Counted from the first letter of the stretch, positions 1 to 5,987 are shown. The stretch: 6,587 nucleotides of DNA from Hyphomonadaceae bacterium (GCA_003526465.1 DPWD01000377.1:1-6587), one strand, 5' to 3'. Numbers and translations: made by a program. Notes: generated by a model not told the origin, from the letters alone.

Positions 1-147
1 TCCGGCGCCGCGGCCATGCTGGAGGCGGGCGTGGTCGCCCCGCTTACCGGGTGCGAAGGCGATTGGCGGCGCCTGGCGATTGGCGGGCGCGTGGGTTGGC
101 TCAAAAAGGACGCGCTCTGGGGCGCGGAGGATTGCGCGGGGCTTTAG
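1..147 (+). CDS. SH3-domain protein, C-terminal fragment (5' end outside window)
   Basis: The reading frame is open from base 1 to a TAG at 145-147 and gives the last 48 residues of a protein. The fragment has the closing strands of a bacterial SH3-like fold: a C-x-G-D-W motif, then a conserved G-x-x-G-W-L turn, and a terminal L-W-G. This is the usual ending of small exported SH3 proteins of alphaproteobacteria, which are often misannotated as aspartyl-tRNA synthetase related. The family is thought to act in the periplasm or cell envelope, with no firm function known. The signal peptide and first SH3 repeat would lie upstream of the window. The gene converges on the PhyH gene, and the two stop codons overlap by 4 bases, so neither gene has a terminator between them. 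The family call rests on a short fragment. Confidence 0.7.
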   Translation, partial: SGAAAMLEAGVVAPLTGCEGDWRRLAIGGRVGWLKKDALWGAEDCAGL

Positions 148-1019
148 GGCGGCGGCTGCGCAGCATAATAGCCGCGCAACTCATCCGCGATGGCTGGCGG
201 CAAAGCGTCGGCGTGCCCGGCATATTCCTGTGGTTGGCCGAGCAGCACGCTGGGATCCTGACCATTCCAGGCGCCAAGATTTGGCCTGTGCATGCGGTAG
301 CCAATCAATTGCTGATGCGCGGGTTCCAGCGTGCGCGCCACAGCAGGCGGATAGGCGAGGTATTGATTTTCGTAGGTCTTCAGCCAGCCAAGGCAATATG
401 AAACGATGATGCCGGTCCTCGGCGCGTCACTTCGATTGGCGCCGGCGCCGTGGGTCAACGAGCCCATGAATATGCACGCCGAGCCAGACGGCATCTCCGC
501 GGCGATCGATTGCTTTGGATCGACGGCGCGGTCGAGCGCCTCGTGATGGCTGCGCGGCCACAAGCGCGTTGCGCCATTTTCATCGGTAAAGTCATCGAGC
601 GCCCAGATCACGTTCATCATCCATGGCGCGCCGTGCTTGCTCACCGGCCACATCTCCTCGTCGCGATGCGGCGCTTGCGCGCGTTCGCCTGGATGCACGC
701 GAATGGCTTGCACGAGATTGAGCTGAACGTAATCGCATCCGGGCTTGAGTATGGATTCCACCGCCGGCCAGATCGCGTTGTGCAACAGCAAGCTCCGCGC
801 CGACGGCGCCCTTGTCAGGACCGAGTTTACCCGCGTTGTTTTCCAGCCATGGAAGTCACCGACGCAACGCGGCATCGCCCGAAAGTGGGGTTCCAATTCC
901 TCCGCGATCGCGCGCACCTCGCGCTCGCTCAGCAGATTCTTGAGAATGACGAAGCCTTCTTCCAGCAGCGGATCGGCCACGCTGGAAACAACGCTAGAAT
1001 GCGAAGCTGCTAGGCTCAT
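144..1019 (-). CDS. Phytanoyl-CoA dioxygenase (PhyH) family Fe(II)/2-oxoglutarate oxygenase
   Basis: A protein of 291 residues from the chosen ATG at 1019. It has the PhyH-type metal site: H118-x-D120 (in APHRDEEMW) and distal H190 (in LTHGAGAN), with R201 placed to hold 2-oxoglutarate. The motif N-G-A-T-R-L-W-P-R-S-H (148-158) is typical of the family. Enzymes of this family hydroxylate CoA thioesters, small metabolites or natural-product intermediates using Fe(II), O2 and 2-oxoglutarate; the substrate cannot be read from sequence. The frame is open further upstream to 1100, but that extension runs inside luxI. An AAGGAG sits 9 bases before the 1019 ATG, whereas it directly abuts the ATG at 1028, so 1019 is preferred. 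The gene begins 13 bases after the luxI stop, and its SD is fused to that stop (TAAGGAG), which implies co-transcription and translational coupling. By inference it may act on the AHL signal, on its acyl precursor, or in a pathway under quorum control. Confidence 0.88.
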   Translation of the reverse strand: MSLAASHSSVVSSVADPLLEEGFVILKNLLSEREVRAIAEELEPHFRAMPRCVGDFHGWKTTRVNSVLTRAPSARSLLLHNAIWPAVESILKPGCDYVQLNLVQAIRVHPGERAQAPHRDEEMWPVSKHGAPWMMNVIWALDDFTDENGATRLWPRSHHEALDRAVDPKQSIAAEMPSGSACIFMGSLTHGAGANRSDAPRTGIIVSYCLGWLKTYENQYLAYPPAVARTLEPAHQQLIGYRMHRPNLGAWNGQDPSVLLGQPQEYAGHADALPPAIADELRGYYAAQPPP

Positions 1020-1028
1020 GAAACGCAT

Positions 1029-1034
1029 CTCCTT
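1029..1034 (-). promoter_or_regulatory. Ribosome binding site deciding the phyH start
   Basis: AAGGAG on the minus strand, overlapping the TAA stop of luxI. It lies 9 bases before the ATG at 1019 and 0 bases before the alternative ATG at 1028, so it supports 1019 as the start. It also suggests that ribosomes ending luxI reinitiate on phyH. Confidence 0.7.
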
Positions 1035-1665
1035 AGGCGGCAACGCGGGCTTGCGAATAGCGCAGCAGCGGCGCCACCAAGTTGTGGCGCTCCCGCACAC
1101 GCCTCAGCCCCAACGCATCGATGGACGCGATGCAGGCGGTCACGCGATCACGCTGGTAACGCTGCGCTGGCCCCAGCGTCGTCACTGTCCAACCCGACGC
1201 CAGCGCAAGCGGCTTCAACGCCCCACTCGCGACAAAGGTCACGTGGGTCATTCCAAACAGCAGCCCCGCTTCCAATATCCCGGCGATGATTTCGCCAAGC
1301 AGAACCCGGCGCGACCGCGAATCTTGAATCTCTGGCGAAGGGCAGAAGCGTGTGGCTTCCCAGATGTGCTCGCCATGCGGCACGGGATCCAAGCAGAGGT
1401 GAGAGAATACCGTGTCGAGCAGGTGCGGCTGGTCGGTCCGTAACAGCCGCGCCGACGCCAGGAGTCGGCCCGCGACATCGAAGTGCAAGAGGTACAGCGC
1501 GGTGTCGGTGTCGAACGCATCGGCCTCCAACTCGCCGCAATGTTCGATCGGCCAGCCGAGTTGGTCGACGAAGAGGCGCTTGCGTTGGACATGCATCTCC
1601 CGGAGTTCGCGCTGATAAGTATGGCGGTTCTCCTGGGTCACGAGGTGGGTCAACGCGGAGGTCAT
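1033..1665 (-). CDS. luxI: Acyl-homoserine-lactone synthase (LuxI family)
   Basis: A 210-residue protein, the normal length for LuxI enzymes. They make N-acyl-homoserine lactones in the cytoplasm from S-adenosylmethionine and an acyl-ACP or acyl-CoA. The family's invariant residues are visible in order: R28/R30, F32 and W38 in RKRLFVDQLGW; D49 and D52 in EADAFDTD; R73 in SARLLRT; and E103, R106, F107 in WEATRF. The C-terminal half (about 137-165) is the usual acyl-binding part with G-M-T-H-V-T-F. The acyl chain cannot be predicted. The gene follows luxR in the same direction after 114 bases and precedes phyH by 13 bases. No SD precedes the ATG at 1665; instead a perfect inverted repeat abuts the start codon. 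A GTG at codon 9 is possible but also lacks an SD. Quorum-dependent autoinduction by the adjacent LuxR is likely. Confidence 0.95.
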   Translation of the reverse strand: MTSALTHLVTQENRHTYQRELREMHVQRKRLFVDQLGWPIEHCGELEADAFDTDTALYLLHFDVAGRLLASARLLRTDQPHLLDTVFSHLCLDPVPHGEHIWEATRFCPSPEIQDSRSRRVLLGEIIAGILEAGLLFGMTHVTFVASGALKPLALASGWTVTTLGPAQRYQRDRVTACIASIDALGLRRVRERHNLVAPLLRYSQARVAA

Positions 1666-1682
1666 TGCAACTAGAAGTTGCA
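1666..1682 (-). promoter_or_regulatory. Perfect inverted repeat abutting the luxI start codon
   Basis: Minus-strand TGCAACTTCTAGTTGCA, with 7-bp perfect arms around a 3-base centre. Its last base touches the A of the luxI ATG. In RNA it would fold into a tight hairpin in the place where an SD should be; in DNA it could be a regulator site. The function is unknown; what is seen is the perfect symmetry, the position and the missing SD. Confidence 0.5.
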
Positions 1683-1704
1683 GGCGCGACGAGGCTAAAT
1701 CACC

Positions 1705-1720
1705 GTGGGTAATTCCCTCC
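1705..1720. promoter_or_regulatory. Candidate LuxR box upstream of luxI (degenerate)
   Basis: GTGGGTAATTCCCTCC on the + strand matches 11 of 16 positions of the perfect palindrome upstream of luxR (2549-2564). The well-conserved half reads TTACCCAC on the minus strand, against TCACCCAC in the perfect site. It lies 39 bases before the luxI start; the luxR site lies 31 bases before luxR. The similar placement suggests one regulator, most simply the adjacent LuxR. No clear -35/-10 pair was recognised. Confidence 0.4.
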
Positions 1721-1752
1721 CTTGACTCGTTTCGGCGCCGGAAAACGGCGGG

Positions 1753-1767
1753 TCGAGTTCCACTCGA
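1753..1767. repeat. Inverted repeat just after luxR
   Basis: TCGAGT-TCC-ACTCGA, 6-bp perfect arms, 12 bases past the luxR stop and upstream of luxI. It has no T-run on the minus strand, so it is a poor intrinsic terminator. It may be a weak attenuator between luxR and luxI, or chance in a GC-rich gap. Confidence 0.25.
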
Positions 1768-1779
1768 TTTGAGCGCGCT

Positions 1780-2517
1780 TTAGTCGGCCACGTCGAAAAG
1801 CGAGATTTCCCCTGCCTGCAAAGCGCGCACGACCGCTTGTGTGCGCGTGGCCACGCCCAGGCGCTTCTTTGCGCGCTCAACCGTGCGGTTGACCGCGCCC
1901 TCGCTGACACCAAGCAAACAACTGATCACCCAGTCGCTTTTTCCGCGCGCGACAAGCGCAAGGCACTCGCGTTCGCGCGCGGTGAGCTTGGGCGTGTCAT
2001 TCACAATCGAGGCCGCCAACAATTGGCGCGCGCGCTCATGGGCGAACACCGCCATGGCGTGGGCCAAAGTGTAGTGGATGGGGTCGGCGCCACCGCTGTC
2101 GGGGATCAGCGAACAGGATGCGGGAAGGGCGCCAGGGCCGCGGATTGGGATTGTGTAGCCATCCTTGATGCCAGCCTCGCCGCCCTCACTCAACATGCGC
2201 CGCTGCGGGCGCTTTAGCCCGTCGAGAAAGCTTGGCTCCCGCCACCAAAATGGAGTCGTGCGGTGGCTTGCTACCTCAAAGACGGGATCGATCCGGTCGA
2301 GGTGCTCGCTGCTGTAATGGGCGACCCAGGAAGGCGGATAGCGCAACACCATGATTGCGCCTGGAGGGGGCTTGAGCGGGTCTACGTGGCTTGCCAAGGC
2401 CACGTATGGAAATCCCATTTCTGACATTTCATCCAGAAAACGAAGGCCGAGCGCGTCGACCGAACTCAGCGTCTCGCAGCTATCGACAAAACTCCACAGT
2501 CTGGCGGCGGGATGCAA
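1780..2517 (-). CDS. luxR: LuxR-family quorum-sensing transcription factor
   Basis: A 245-residue protein with the two domains of AHL receptors. The N-terminal autoinducer-binding domain (about 15-165) shows the conserved W64, Y68, D77-P78 and a W91/W92 position (TTPFWW), plus the later G-x-T-x-P loop region around 120-124. The C-terminal GerE-type helix-turn-helix (about 176-236) starts L-T-A-R-E-R-E and continues through LGVSEGAVN (202-210) to A-K-K-R-L-G-V. Such proteins bind an AHL made by the partner synthase and then bind a lux-box palindrome. The start is a TTG at 2515-2517, chosen because a GGAGG stands 6 bases before it and no in-frame ATG lies between it and an upstream stop. It sits directly upstream of luxI in the same direction, a canonical receptor-synthase pair. 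A perfect palindrome in its leader suggests autoregulation. Confidence 0.93.
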   Translation of the reverse strand: MHPAARLWSFVDSCETLSSVDALGLRFLDEMSEMGFPYVALASHVDPLKPPPGAIMVLRYPPSWVAHYSSEHLDRIDPVFEVASHRTTPFWWREPSFLDGLKRPQRRMLSEGGEAGIKDGYTIPIRGPGALPASCSLIPDSGGADPIHYTLAHAMAVFAHERARQLLAASIVNDTPKLTARERECLALVARGKSDWVISCLLGVSEGAVNRTVERAKKRLGVATRTQAVVRALQAGEISLFDVAD

Positions 2518-2523
2518 CTTGGT

Positions 2524-2528
2524 CCTCC
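2524..2528 (-). promoter_or_regulatory. Ribosome binding site for the luxR TTG start
   Basis: GGAGG on the minus strand with a 6-base spacer to the TTG at 2517. An ATG overlapping this site (2528-2530) is out of frame with luxR, so the rare TTG is the only start the site supports. Confidence 0.65.
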
Positions 2529-2548
2529 ATTTCGCGGCAGGTCCTGCT

Positions 2549-2564
2549 GTGGGTGATCACCCAC
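2549..2564. promoter_or_regulatory. Perfect 16-bp palindrome, candidate LuxR operator
   Basis: GTGGGTGATCACCCAC is identical to its reverse complement over all 16 bases. It lies 31 bases before the luxR start and 54 bases before the start of the small divergent ORF, so it could control both directions. Its length and symmetry fit a lux-box type site, and a degenerate copy occurs before luxI. Binding by LuxR is inference; another dimeric regulator is possible. Confidence 0.55.
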
Positions 2565-2618
2565 TTTCAGCGAATCGGCAAGTGCGCAAGCGTCTCCGAC
2601 GCGAGTGGAGGCGCCGGA

Positions 2619-2795
2619 ATGTCTACCCAGCCCAGTGTGCTACAAGAATGCGGCCACGCGCTCGATCATTTGCGCAACGCGTTGGACTTGCTGCCTCCCA
2701 AATCCTCGCTGGCGCGCGCGCTGATAGGCATAGTGCGGCGGCTGGCCGACTTTGTTGACGCCGCCAACGCCGCCAGGGGCAGCTGGGCGCGTTAA
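2619..2795 (+). CDS. Small hypothetical protein (58 residues), divergent from luxR
   Basis: The ATG at 2619 has a GGAGG at 2607-2611 with a 7-base spacer, and the frame closes with TAA at 2793-2795. A hairpin follows 10 bases later. About 76% of its codons end in G or C by hand count, which fits coding but is not decisive in this GC-rich DNA. The peptide has no signal peptide or membrane helix. It looks mostly helical, with leucine-rich stretches around residues 15-25 and 30-47 ([16 protein letters not shown]), separated by PP at 26-27. I do not recognise a family. It starts in the luxR upstream region, which carries the palindrome, so it could be quorum-controlled. A role as a small regulator or partner of LuxR is possible but unsupported. 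It could also be a chance ORF. Confidence 0.42.
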   Translation: MSTQPSVLQECGHALDHLRNALDLLPPKSSLARALIGIVRRLADFVDAANAARGSWAR

Positions 2796-2805
2796 GGTCG
2801 AGGCA

Positions 2806-2825
2806 GAGACCCAAGCGCGGGTCTC
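2806..2825 (+). terminator. Hairpin after the small ORF, terminator-like
   Basis: GAGACCC-AAGCGC-GGGTCTC, with 7-bp perfect arms, 10 bases past the stop of the 58-residue ORF and 41 bases before fabA. The bases after it (GTTTCCCTT) are only partly T-rich, so termination would be weak. It may separate the small ORF from fabA. Confidence 0.4.
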
Positions 2826-2866
2826 GTTTCCCTTGCCGGCGCGGGCCCCCGGCTCTAAGCCAGGCC

Positions 2867-3397
2867 ATGGCCGACAGACCTTCGTCCCTTTCCTACGAAG
2901 ACCTCATCGCCTCGGGCGAGGGGCGCATGTTCGGCCCTGGCAACGCGCAATTGCCGCTGCCGCCGATGCTGATGTTCGACCGCATCACCTCGATCGCCGT
3001 CGATGGCGGCGCGCACGGCAAGGGGCGCGTGGAGGCCGAGTTCGACATCAACCCGCAGCGTTGGTTCTTCGATTGCCATTTCCGGGGCGACCCGGTCATG
3101 CCCGGTTGCCTGGGCCTGGACGCCATGTGGCAGCTGGTCGGCTTCTTCATGGGCTGGTCTGGCTCGCCCGGGCGCGGCCGCGCACTTGGCGTGGGCGAAG
3201 TGCAGCTGCGCGGACAGATCACGCCGGCGACCAAGCTGGTCCGCTACGAGATCGACATGAGCCGCGTGATCCGGCGCAGCCTGCACATGGGCATCGGCGA
3301 CGGCATCGTTCTGGCCGACGGCAACCCCATATACAGCGCCAAGGACCTGAAGGTCGGGCTCTTCTCGGCCGAACAGCTCGCCGCCGGCATGAAATAG
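2867..3397 (+). CDS. fabA: 3-hydroxydecanoyl-ACP dehydratase/isomerase FabA
   Basis: A 176-residue protein, close to the usual length of about 172. FabA dehydrates 3-hydroxydecanoyl-ACP and isomerises trans-2-decenoyl-ACP to cis-3-decenoyl-ACP, the branch point of unsaturated fatty acid synthesis. It works as a cytoplasmic hot-dog-fold homodimer. The active-site signature is intact: H71 in [12 protein letters not shown] and D85 in LGLDAMWQL. The N-terminus ([15 protein letters not shown]) aligns naturally with known FabA starts, so the ATG at 2867 is accepted although no strong SD precedes it. fabB follows 11 bases after its stop, the standard fabAB operon. I saw no clear promoter or regulator box in the 71-base upstream gap. 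Confidence 0.97.
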   Translation: MADRPSSLSYEDLIASGEGRMFGPGNAQLPLPPMLMFDRITSIAVDGGAHGKGRVEAEFDINPQRWFFDCHFRGDPVMPGCLGLDAMWQLVGFFMGWSGSPGRGRALGVGEVQLRGQITPATKLVRYEIDMSRVIRRSLHMGIGDGIVLADGNPIYSAKDLKVGLFSAEQLAAGMK

Positions 3398-3403
3398 GAG
3401 GAG
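3396..3403 (+). promoter_or_regulatory. Ribosome binding site for fabB overlapping the fabA stop
   Basis: AGGAGGAG begins inside the TAG stop of fabA and ends 5 bases before the fabB ATG at 3409. This strong site fixes the fabB start, against a much longer open frame that runs upstream through fabA, and indicates tight coupling of the two genes. Confidence 0.75.
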
Positions 3404-3408
3404 CGCCC

Positions 3409-4623
3409 ATGCGCCGCGTCGTCGTCACCGGAATGGGGATCGTCTCCTCCATTGGCAACAACACACAAGAGGTCACCGCCAGCCTGCGCGAGGCGAAATC
3501 CGGCATCCGCGCCGCGCCGGAATATGCCGAGAAAGGCATGCGCTGCCAGGTGCACGGCGAGCCGCAAGTGCGGCCCGAGGAAGTGGTCGACAAGCGCGTG
3601 ATGCGCTTCATGGGCGAAGGCTCGGGCTGGAACTACATCGCCATGCAGCAGGCGATCGCCGATGCGGGCCTGGAGAAGCACGACATCTCCAACGAGCGCA
3701 CCGGCATCATCATGGGGTCGGGCGGCCCAAGCGCCGCGGCAATCGTGCTCGCCGCCGACACCGCGCGCGAGAAAGGCGCCAAGCGCGTCGGGCCGTTCGC
3801 GGTGCCGAAGGCGATGTCTTCCACCGCGAGTGCTACGCTTGCGACGCCGTTTGAAATACGCGGCATCAATTATTCGATCTCCTCGGCCTGCGCCACCTCC
3901 TCCCATTGCATCGGCAATGCCTTCGAACACATCCGCGACGGCCGCCAGGACGTGATGTTCGCCGGCGGCTCGGAAGAATTGGACTGGACGCTCTCGGTGC
4001 TGTTCGATGCGATGGGCGCGATGAGCAGCAAGTACAACGACACGCCAGAGAAAGCCTCGCGCGCCTACGACAAGAATCGCGACGGCTTCGTCATCGCCGG
4101 CGGCGCGGGCGTGTTGGTGCTGGAAGAATACCAGCGCGCCAAGAAGCGCGGCGCGAAAATCTACGCCGAAGTCGCGGGCTACGGCGCCAATAGCGACGGC
4201 TACGACATGGTCGCTCCCTCTGGCGAAGGCGCCTCGCGCTGCATGAAAATGGCGATGCGCTACCTCGACCGCCCGGTGGATTATCTCAACACGCACGGCA
4301 CCTCGACACCAGTCGGCGACATCAAGGAAATGGAGGCGGTGCGCGCGGTGTTTGGGCCCAAGCCGCCGCTGATTTCGAGCACCAAATCGCTGACCGGGCA
4401 TTCGTTGGGCGCGGCCGGCGTGCAGGAAGCGATCTATTCGCTGCTGATGATGAACAACGCGTTCGTCTGCGAAAGCGCGCACATCGAAGAACTCGACCCA
4501 GCGTTCGAGGATCTGCCCATCGTGCGCAAGCGCCAGGATCGCGAACTCAATTGCGTGCTGAGCAATTCGTTCGGGTTTGGCGGGACGAATGCGACGCTGG
4601 CGTTTACGAAGGTCGCGGCTTAG
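3409..4623 (+). CDS. fabB: 3-oxoacyl-ACP synthase I FabB
   Basis: A 404-residue beta-ketoacyl-ACP synthase, matching the roughly 405 of the family. It elongates cis-3-decenoyl-ACP and later acyl-ACPs by condensation with malonyl-ACP. The Cys-His-His site is complete: C161 in [11 protein letters not shown]296 in [11 protein letters not shown] and H331 in [12 protein letters not shown], with K326 also present. The glycine-rich end [12 protein letters not shown] (386-397) is typical. The start at 3409 follows a strong SD and gives the canonical V-V-V-T-G-M-G-I-V beginning. FabB rather than FabF is supported by the neighbouring fabA and the protein's length. In many alphaproteobacteria fabI follows, but here the operon ends at a hairpin repeat, so fabI is either elsewhere or replaced. 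Confidence 0.96.
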   Translation: MRRVVVTGMGIVSSIGNNTQEVTASLREAKSGIRAAPEYAEKGMRCQVHGEPQVRPEEVVDKRVMRFMGEGSGWNYIAMQQAIADAGLEKHDISNERTGIIMGSGGPSAAAIVLAADTAREKGAKRVGPFAVPKAMSSTASATLATPFEIRGINYSISSACATSSHCIGNAFEHIRDGRQDVMFAGGSEELDWTLSVLFDAMGAMSSKYNDTPEKASRAYDKNRDGFVIAGGAGVLVLEEYQRAKKRGAKIYAEVAGYGANSDGYDMVAPSGEGASRCMKMAMRYLDRPVDYLNTHGTSTPVGDIKEMEAVRAVFGPKPPLISSTKSLTGHSLGAAGVQEAIYSLLMMNNAFVCESAHIEELDPAFEDLPIVRKRQDRELNCVLSNSFGFGGTNATLAFTKVAA

Positions 4624-4627
4624 TCCC

Positions 4628-4695
4628 ACCCTCTCCCTTGCGGAGAGGGTCGCCGCGAAGCGGCGGGGTGAGGGGCCGGCCGACACTCAGGCGCC
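4628..4695 (+). repeat. Hairpin-rich dispersed (REP-like) repeat after fabB
   Basis: Two adjacent perfect hairpins start 5 bases past the fabB stop. The first is ACCCTCTCC / GGAGAGGGT around CTTGC (4628-4650). The second is CGCCGC / GCGGCG around GAA (4651-4665). A GGGTGAGGGG tail and a GC-rich stretch follow to about 4695. No T-run follows, so it is not a classic intrinsic terminator, although it may stabilise the fabB mRNA end. A related composite copy at 6285-6371 shows it is a dispersed element. Elements with this CCCTCTCC-loop-GGAGAGGG plus GGTGAGGGG pattern are common in GC-rich proteobacterial genomes. Confidence 0.75.
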
Positions 4696-4726
4696 TGTCA
4701 GTCAAGCGAAGGGGTTAACAGCGCCC

Positions 4727-5917
4727 TTACAGTTTTGAGTCTGGCGCCGCGACGCCCTCAACATATTTGAGCGCACCGGCGTTCGCATGCGATGTTCGTC
4801 GCGAACGGTGCCGTAAGTACACGCGTCGGAAGTGACCGCCGATGAAGGGAAGATAGCGCAGGAAAATTTCGTAAGGTAACATCTGGATGGGCCCAATGAT
4901 GCCCCTGCAATTCTGAGCGCCGCACCTGCATTCCATGCGCCATTCTGGTTCTTCTTCAGTGATCGAATAGTCGAACGTCAATTCGGCGTCCGGTGCAATG
5001 TCGTGAAGCGCGATGAAGTCGCGCTCTCCACGAACGCCCAAATTCGGCGAGCAGCTATGATTGATAAACATGTACGGCGCTTGAGGCTCGACCCATAGGT
5101 CCTTACCGATTCCGAACCAGTTTTCATTTCATCCGGCATCCTCCTGGGTTCGGCTCTCCCATCGTCTCATTTGCCCGGACAAAACAAATGCGCGTCCCCC
5201 CCGGCGAATTGCACGTGTCGTGAATAGTCCTATTCCCACAGCCCCGGCCTCACGGGTCTCCAAGCACGATTGCGCGTGAGGTCGCCACCAGCGACTCATT
5301 GCGAGCAGGGCGACGGCAAAATGAAGCATCGCGTTCAAGCCCGGGTAGAGTAGGAGCGAGAGGCGACTGATTGAAGTGACGTCCTGCATAGTGACAGCGA
5401 ACAGGAGCGCGTACGCGCCCGTCCAAAACAGCCAAGGCAAAACGCGCTCATTGGAGGGGGTCGATAGGGTTGATCGCAATATTGGAACGAACGCCGTTAC
5501 CGTCGTGAGATTTGCGCACACGAGGAGCGCAATTACCGCAAGTTTGGAATACGCCCCTGTCAGGTCGTTTCGTGCGGCAAACCAAGTGCCGACATATGCG
5601 AGCGTCAGTGCCACGTCGACGCAAAAAACGGCAACGTCGCCAAACTCCAACTTTGGAATTCTTGTCGCTCGAACGCAGAGCGCGGCCACCACGACGCTGG
5701 AGAGCGAACAAGCAATTGGTAGCAAGAGCTCCACCCAGGAAGCGCCAGACCGATACTCAAGGAAGGTTAGCAATCCTGTTCCGTAAGCGAACATAAGCCA
5801 GCTGAGCGGGTTCGCGTCGATTTGGCCTCGCCGCACAAAGCCGATGTATGCGGCATACCCGAGGACATGCACGCCTGCCGACGCGAAGGCGATCGTCTCC
5901 ACACTAAGGTCAAACAC
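4727..5917 (-). pseudogene. Multi-pass membrane domain fused to a SET-type methyltransferase domain, interrupted by one in-frame TGA
   Basis: From a GTG at 5917 the frame encodes about seven hydrophobic segments (roughly 8-28, 36-55, 60-82, 93-113, 121-147, 159-177, 185-208). A SET domain follows, beginning VGIGLFTTRAIRRG (227-240) and FVLSG. After residue 262 comes a TGA at 5129-5131. The same frame then continues with FGIGKDLWVEP and the SET core FINHSCSPN (284-292), ELTFDY (312-317) and a post-SET zinc motif C330-x-C332 / C337. The spacing across the stop looks normal for SET proteins, so this looks like a point nonsense change, not a frameshift. SET domains transfer methyl groups from S-adenosylmethionine to lysines. 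The truncated 262-residue product would lack the catalytic core, and a product restarted at 5071 would lack the cofactor-binding N-terminus. The first membrane segments (NPLSWLMFAYG) vaguely recall PQ-loop/SWEET-like proteins, which is a weak impression. No clear SD precedes the GTG. The gene is divergent from an XRE regulator. A sequencing error at the TGA would make it intact. Confidence 0.72.
5129..5131 (-). other. In-frame TGA splitting the SET domain
   Basis: The + strand TCA reads as TGA on the minus strand. The upstream part (5129-5917) and the downstream part (4727-5128) are exactly in phase, and no in-frame ATG, GTG or TTG occurs between the stop and the ATG at 5071. A single substitution, for example to CGA or TGG, would restore one 396-residue protein. 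Confidence 0.75.
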
Positions 5918-5945
5918 GCGTGGCCCCGCCCGCCCTTTTCCGCAA

Positions 5946-5980
5946 ATATATGAAACTCATATATCCGGAGATCAGATATA
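5946..5980. promoter_or_regulatory. AT-rich operator/promoter region between the SET gene and the XRE gene
   Basis: Two overlapping perfect inverted repeats lie here: ATATATGA-AAC-TCATATAT (5946-5964), and TATATC / GATATA arms at 5960-5965 and 5975-5980 with a 9-base gap. The surrounding 60 bases (5941-6000) are about 43% GC by count, far below the rest. TATAT-type half-sites repeat three times, as expected of a dimeric repressor binding in tandem. The repeats lie 29 bases from the SET gene start and 28 bases from the XRE start, so one bound repressor could block both divergent promoters. Binding by the XRE product is inference. Confidence 0.55.
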
Positions 5981-5987
5981 CGGCAAC

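Noticed and set aside
1020..1100. N-terminal extension of phyH to 1100
   Set aside because: It would overlap the end of luxI in another frame. The added residues are unlike the family, and the SD supports 1019.
450..1443. Plus-strand open frames opposite phyH and luxI
   Set aside because: They are shadows of well-supported minus-strand genes and show no recognisable motif.
1733..1740. CGGCGCCG palindrome upstream of luxI
   Set aside because: Short GC palindromes are frequent in DNA of this composition, and it has no relative near luxR.
2833..2859. Promoter for fabA (TTGCCG with CTCTAA)
   Set aside because: The spacer is only 14-15 bases and the -10 match is poor, so I do not annotate it.
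2752..3408. Upstream extension of the fabB open frame through fabA
   Set aside because: It overlaps the whole of fabA in another frame and has no sensible protein sequence. The strong SD at 3396-3403 fixes the fabB start at 3409.
3244..4686. Long minus-strand open frame of 480 codons opposite fabB
   Set aside because: It lies antisense to fabB, is rich in H, R, A and G as expected of a mirrored GC-rich gene, and shows no domain. fabB on the other strand has full catalytic motifs.
5100..5140. Independent small gene starting at the ATG after AGGAGG inside the SET gene
   Set aside because: That frame gives a short unrelated peptide, whereas the SET motifs continue in the other frame. The SD-like string is probably chance.
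5196..5202. Seven-base C run (G run on the coding strand) in the SET gene as a frameshift site
   Set aside because: The reading frame is correct on both sides of it (RRGG then FVLSG), so no slip is needed. The interruption is the TGA further on.
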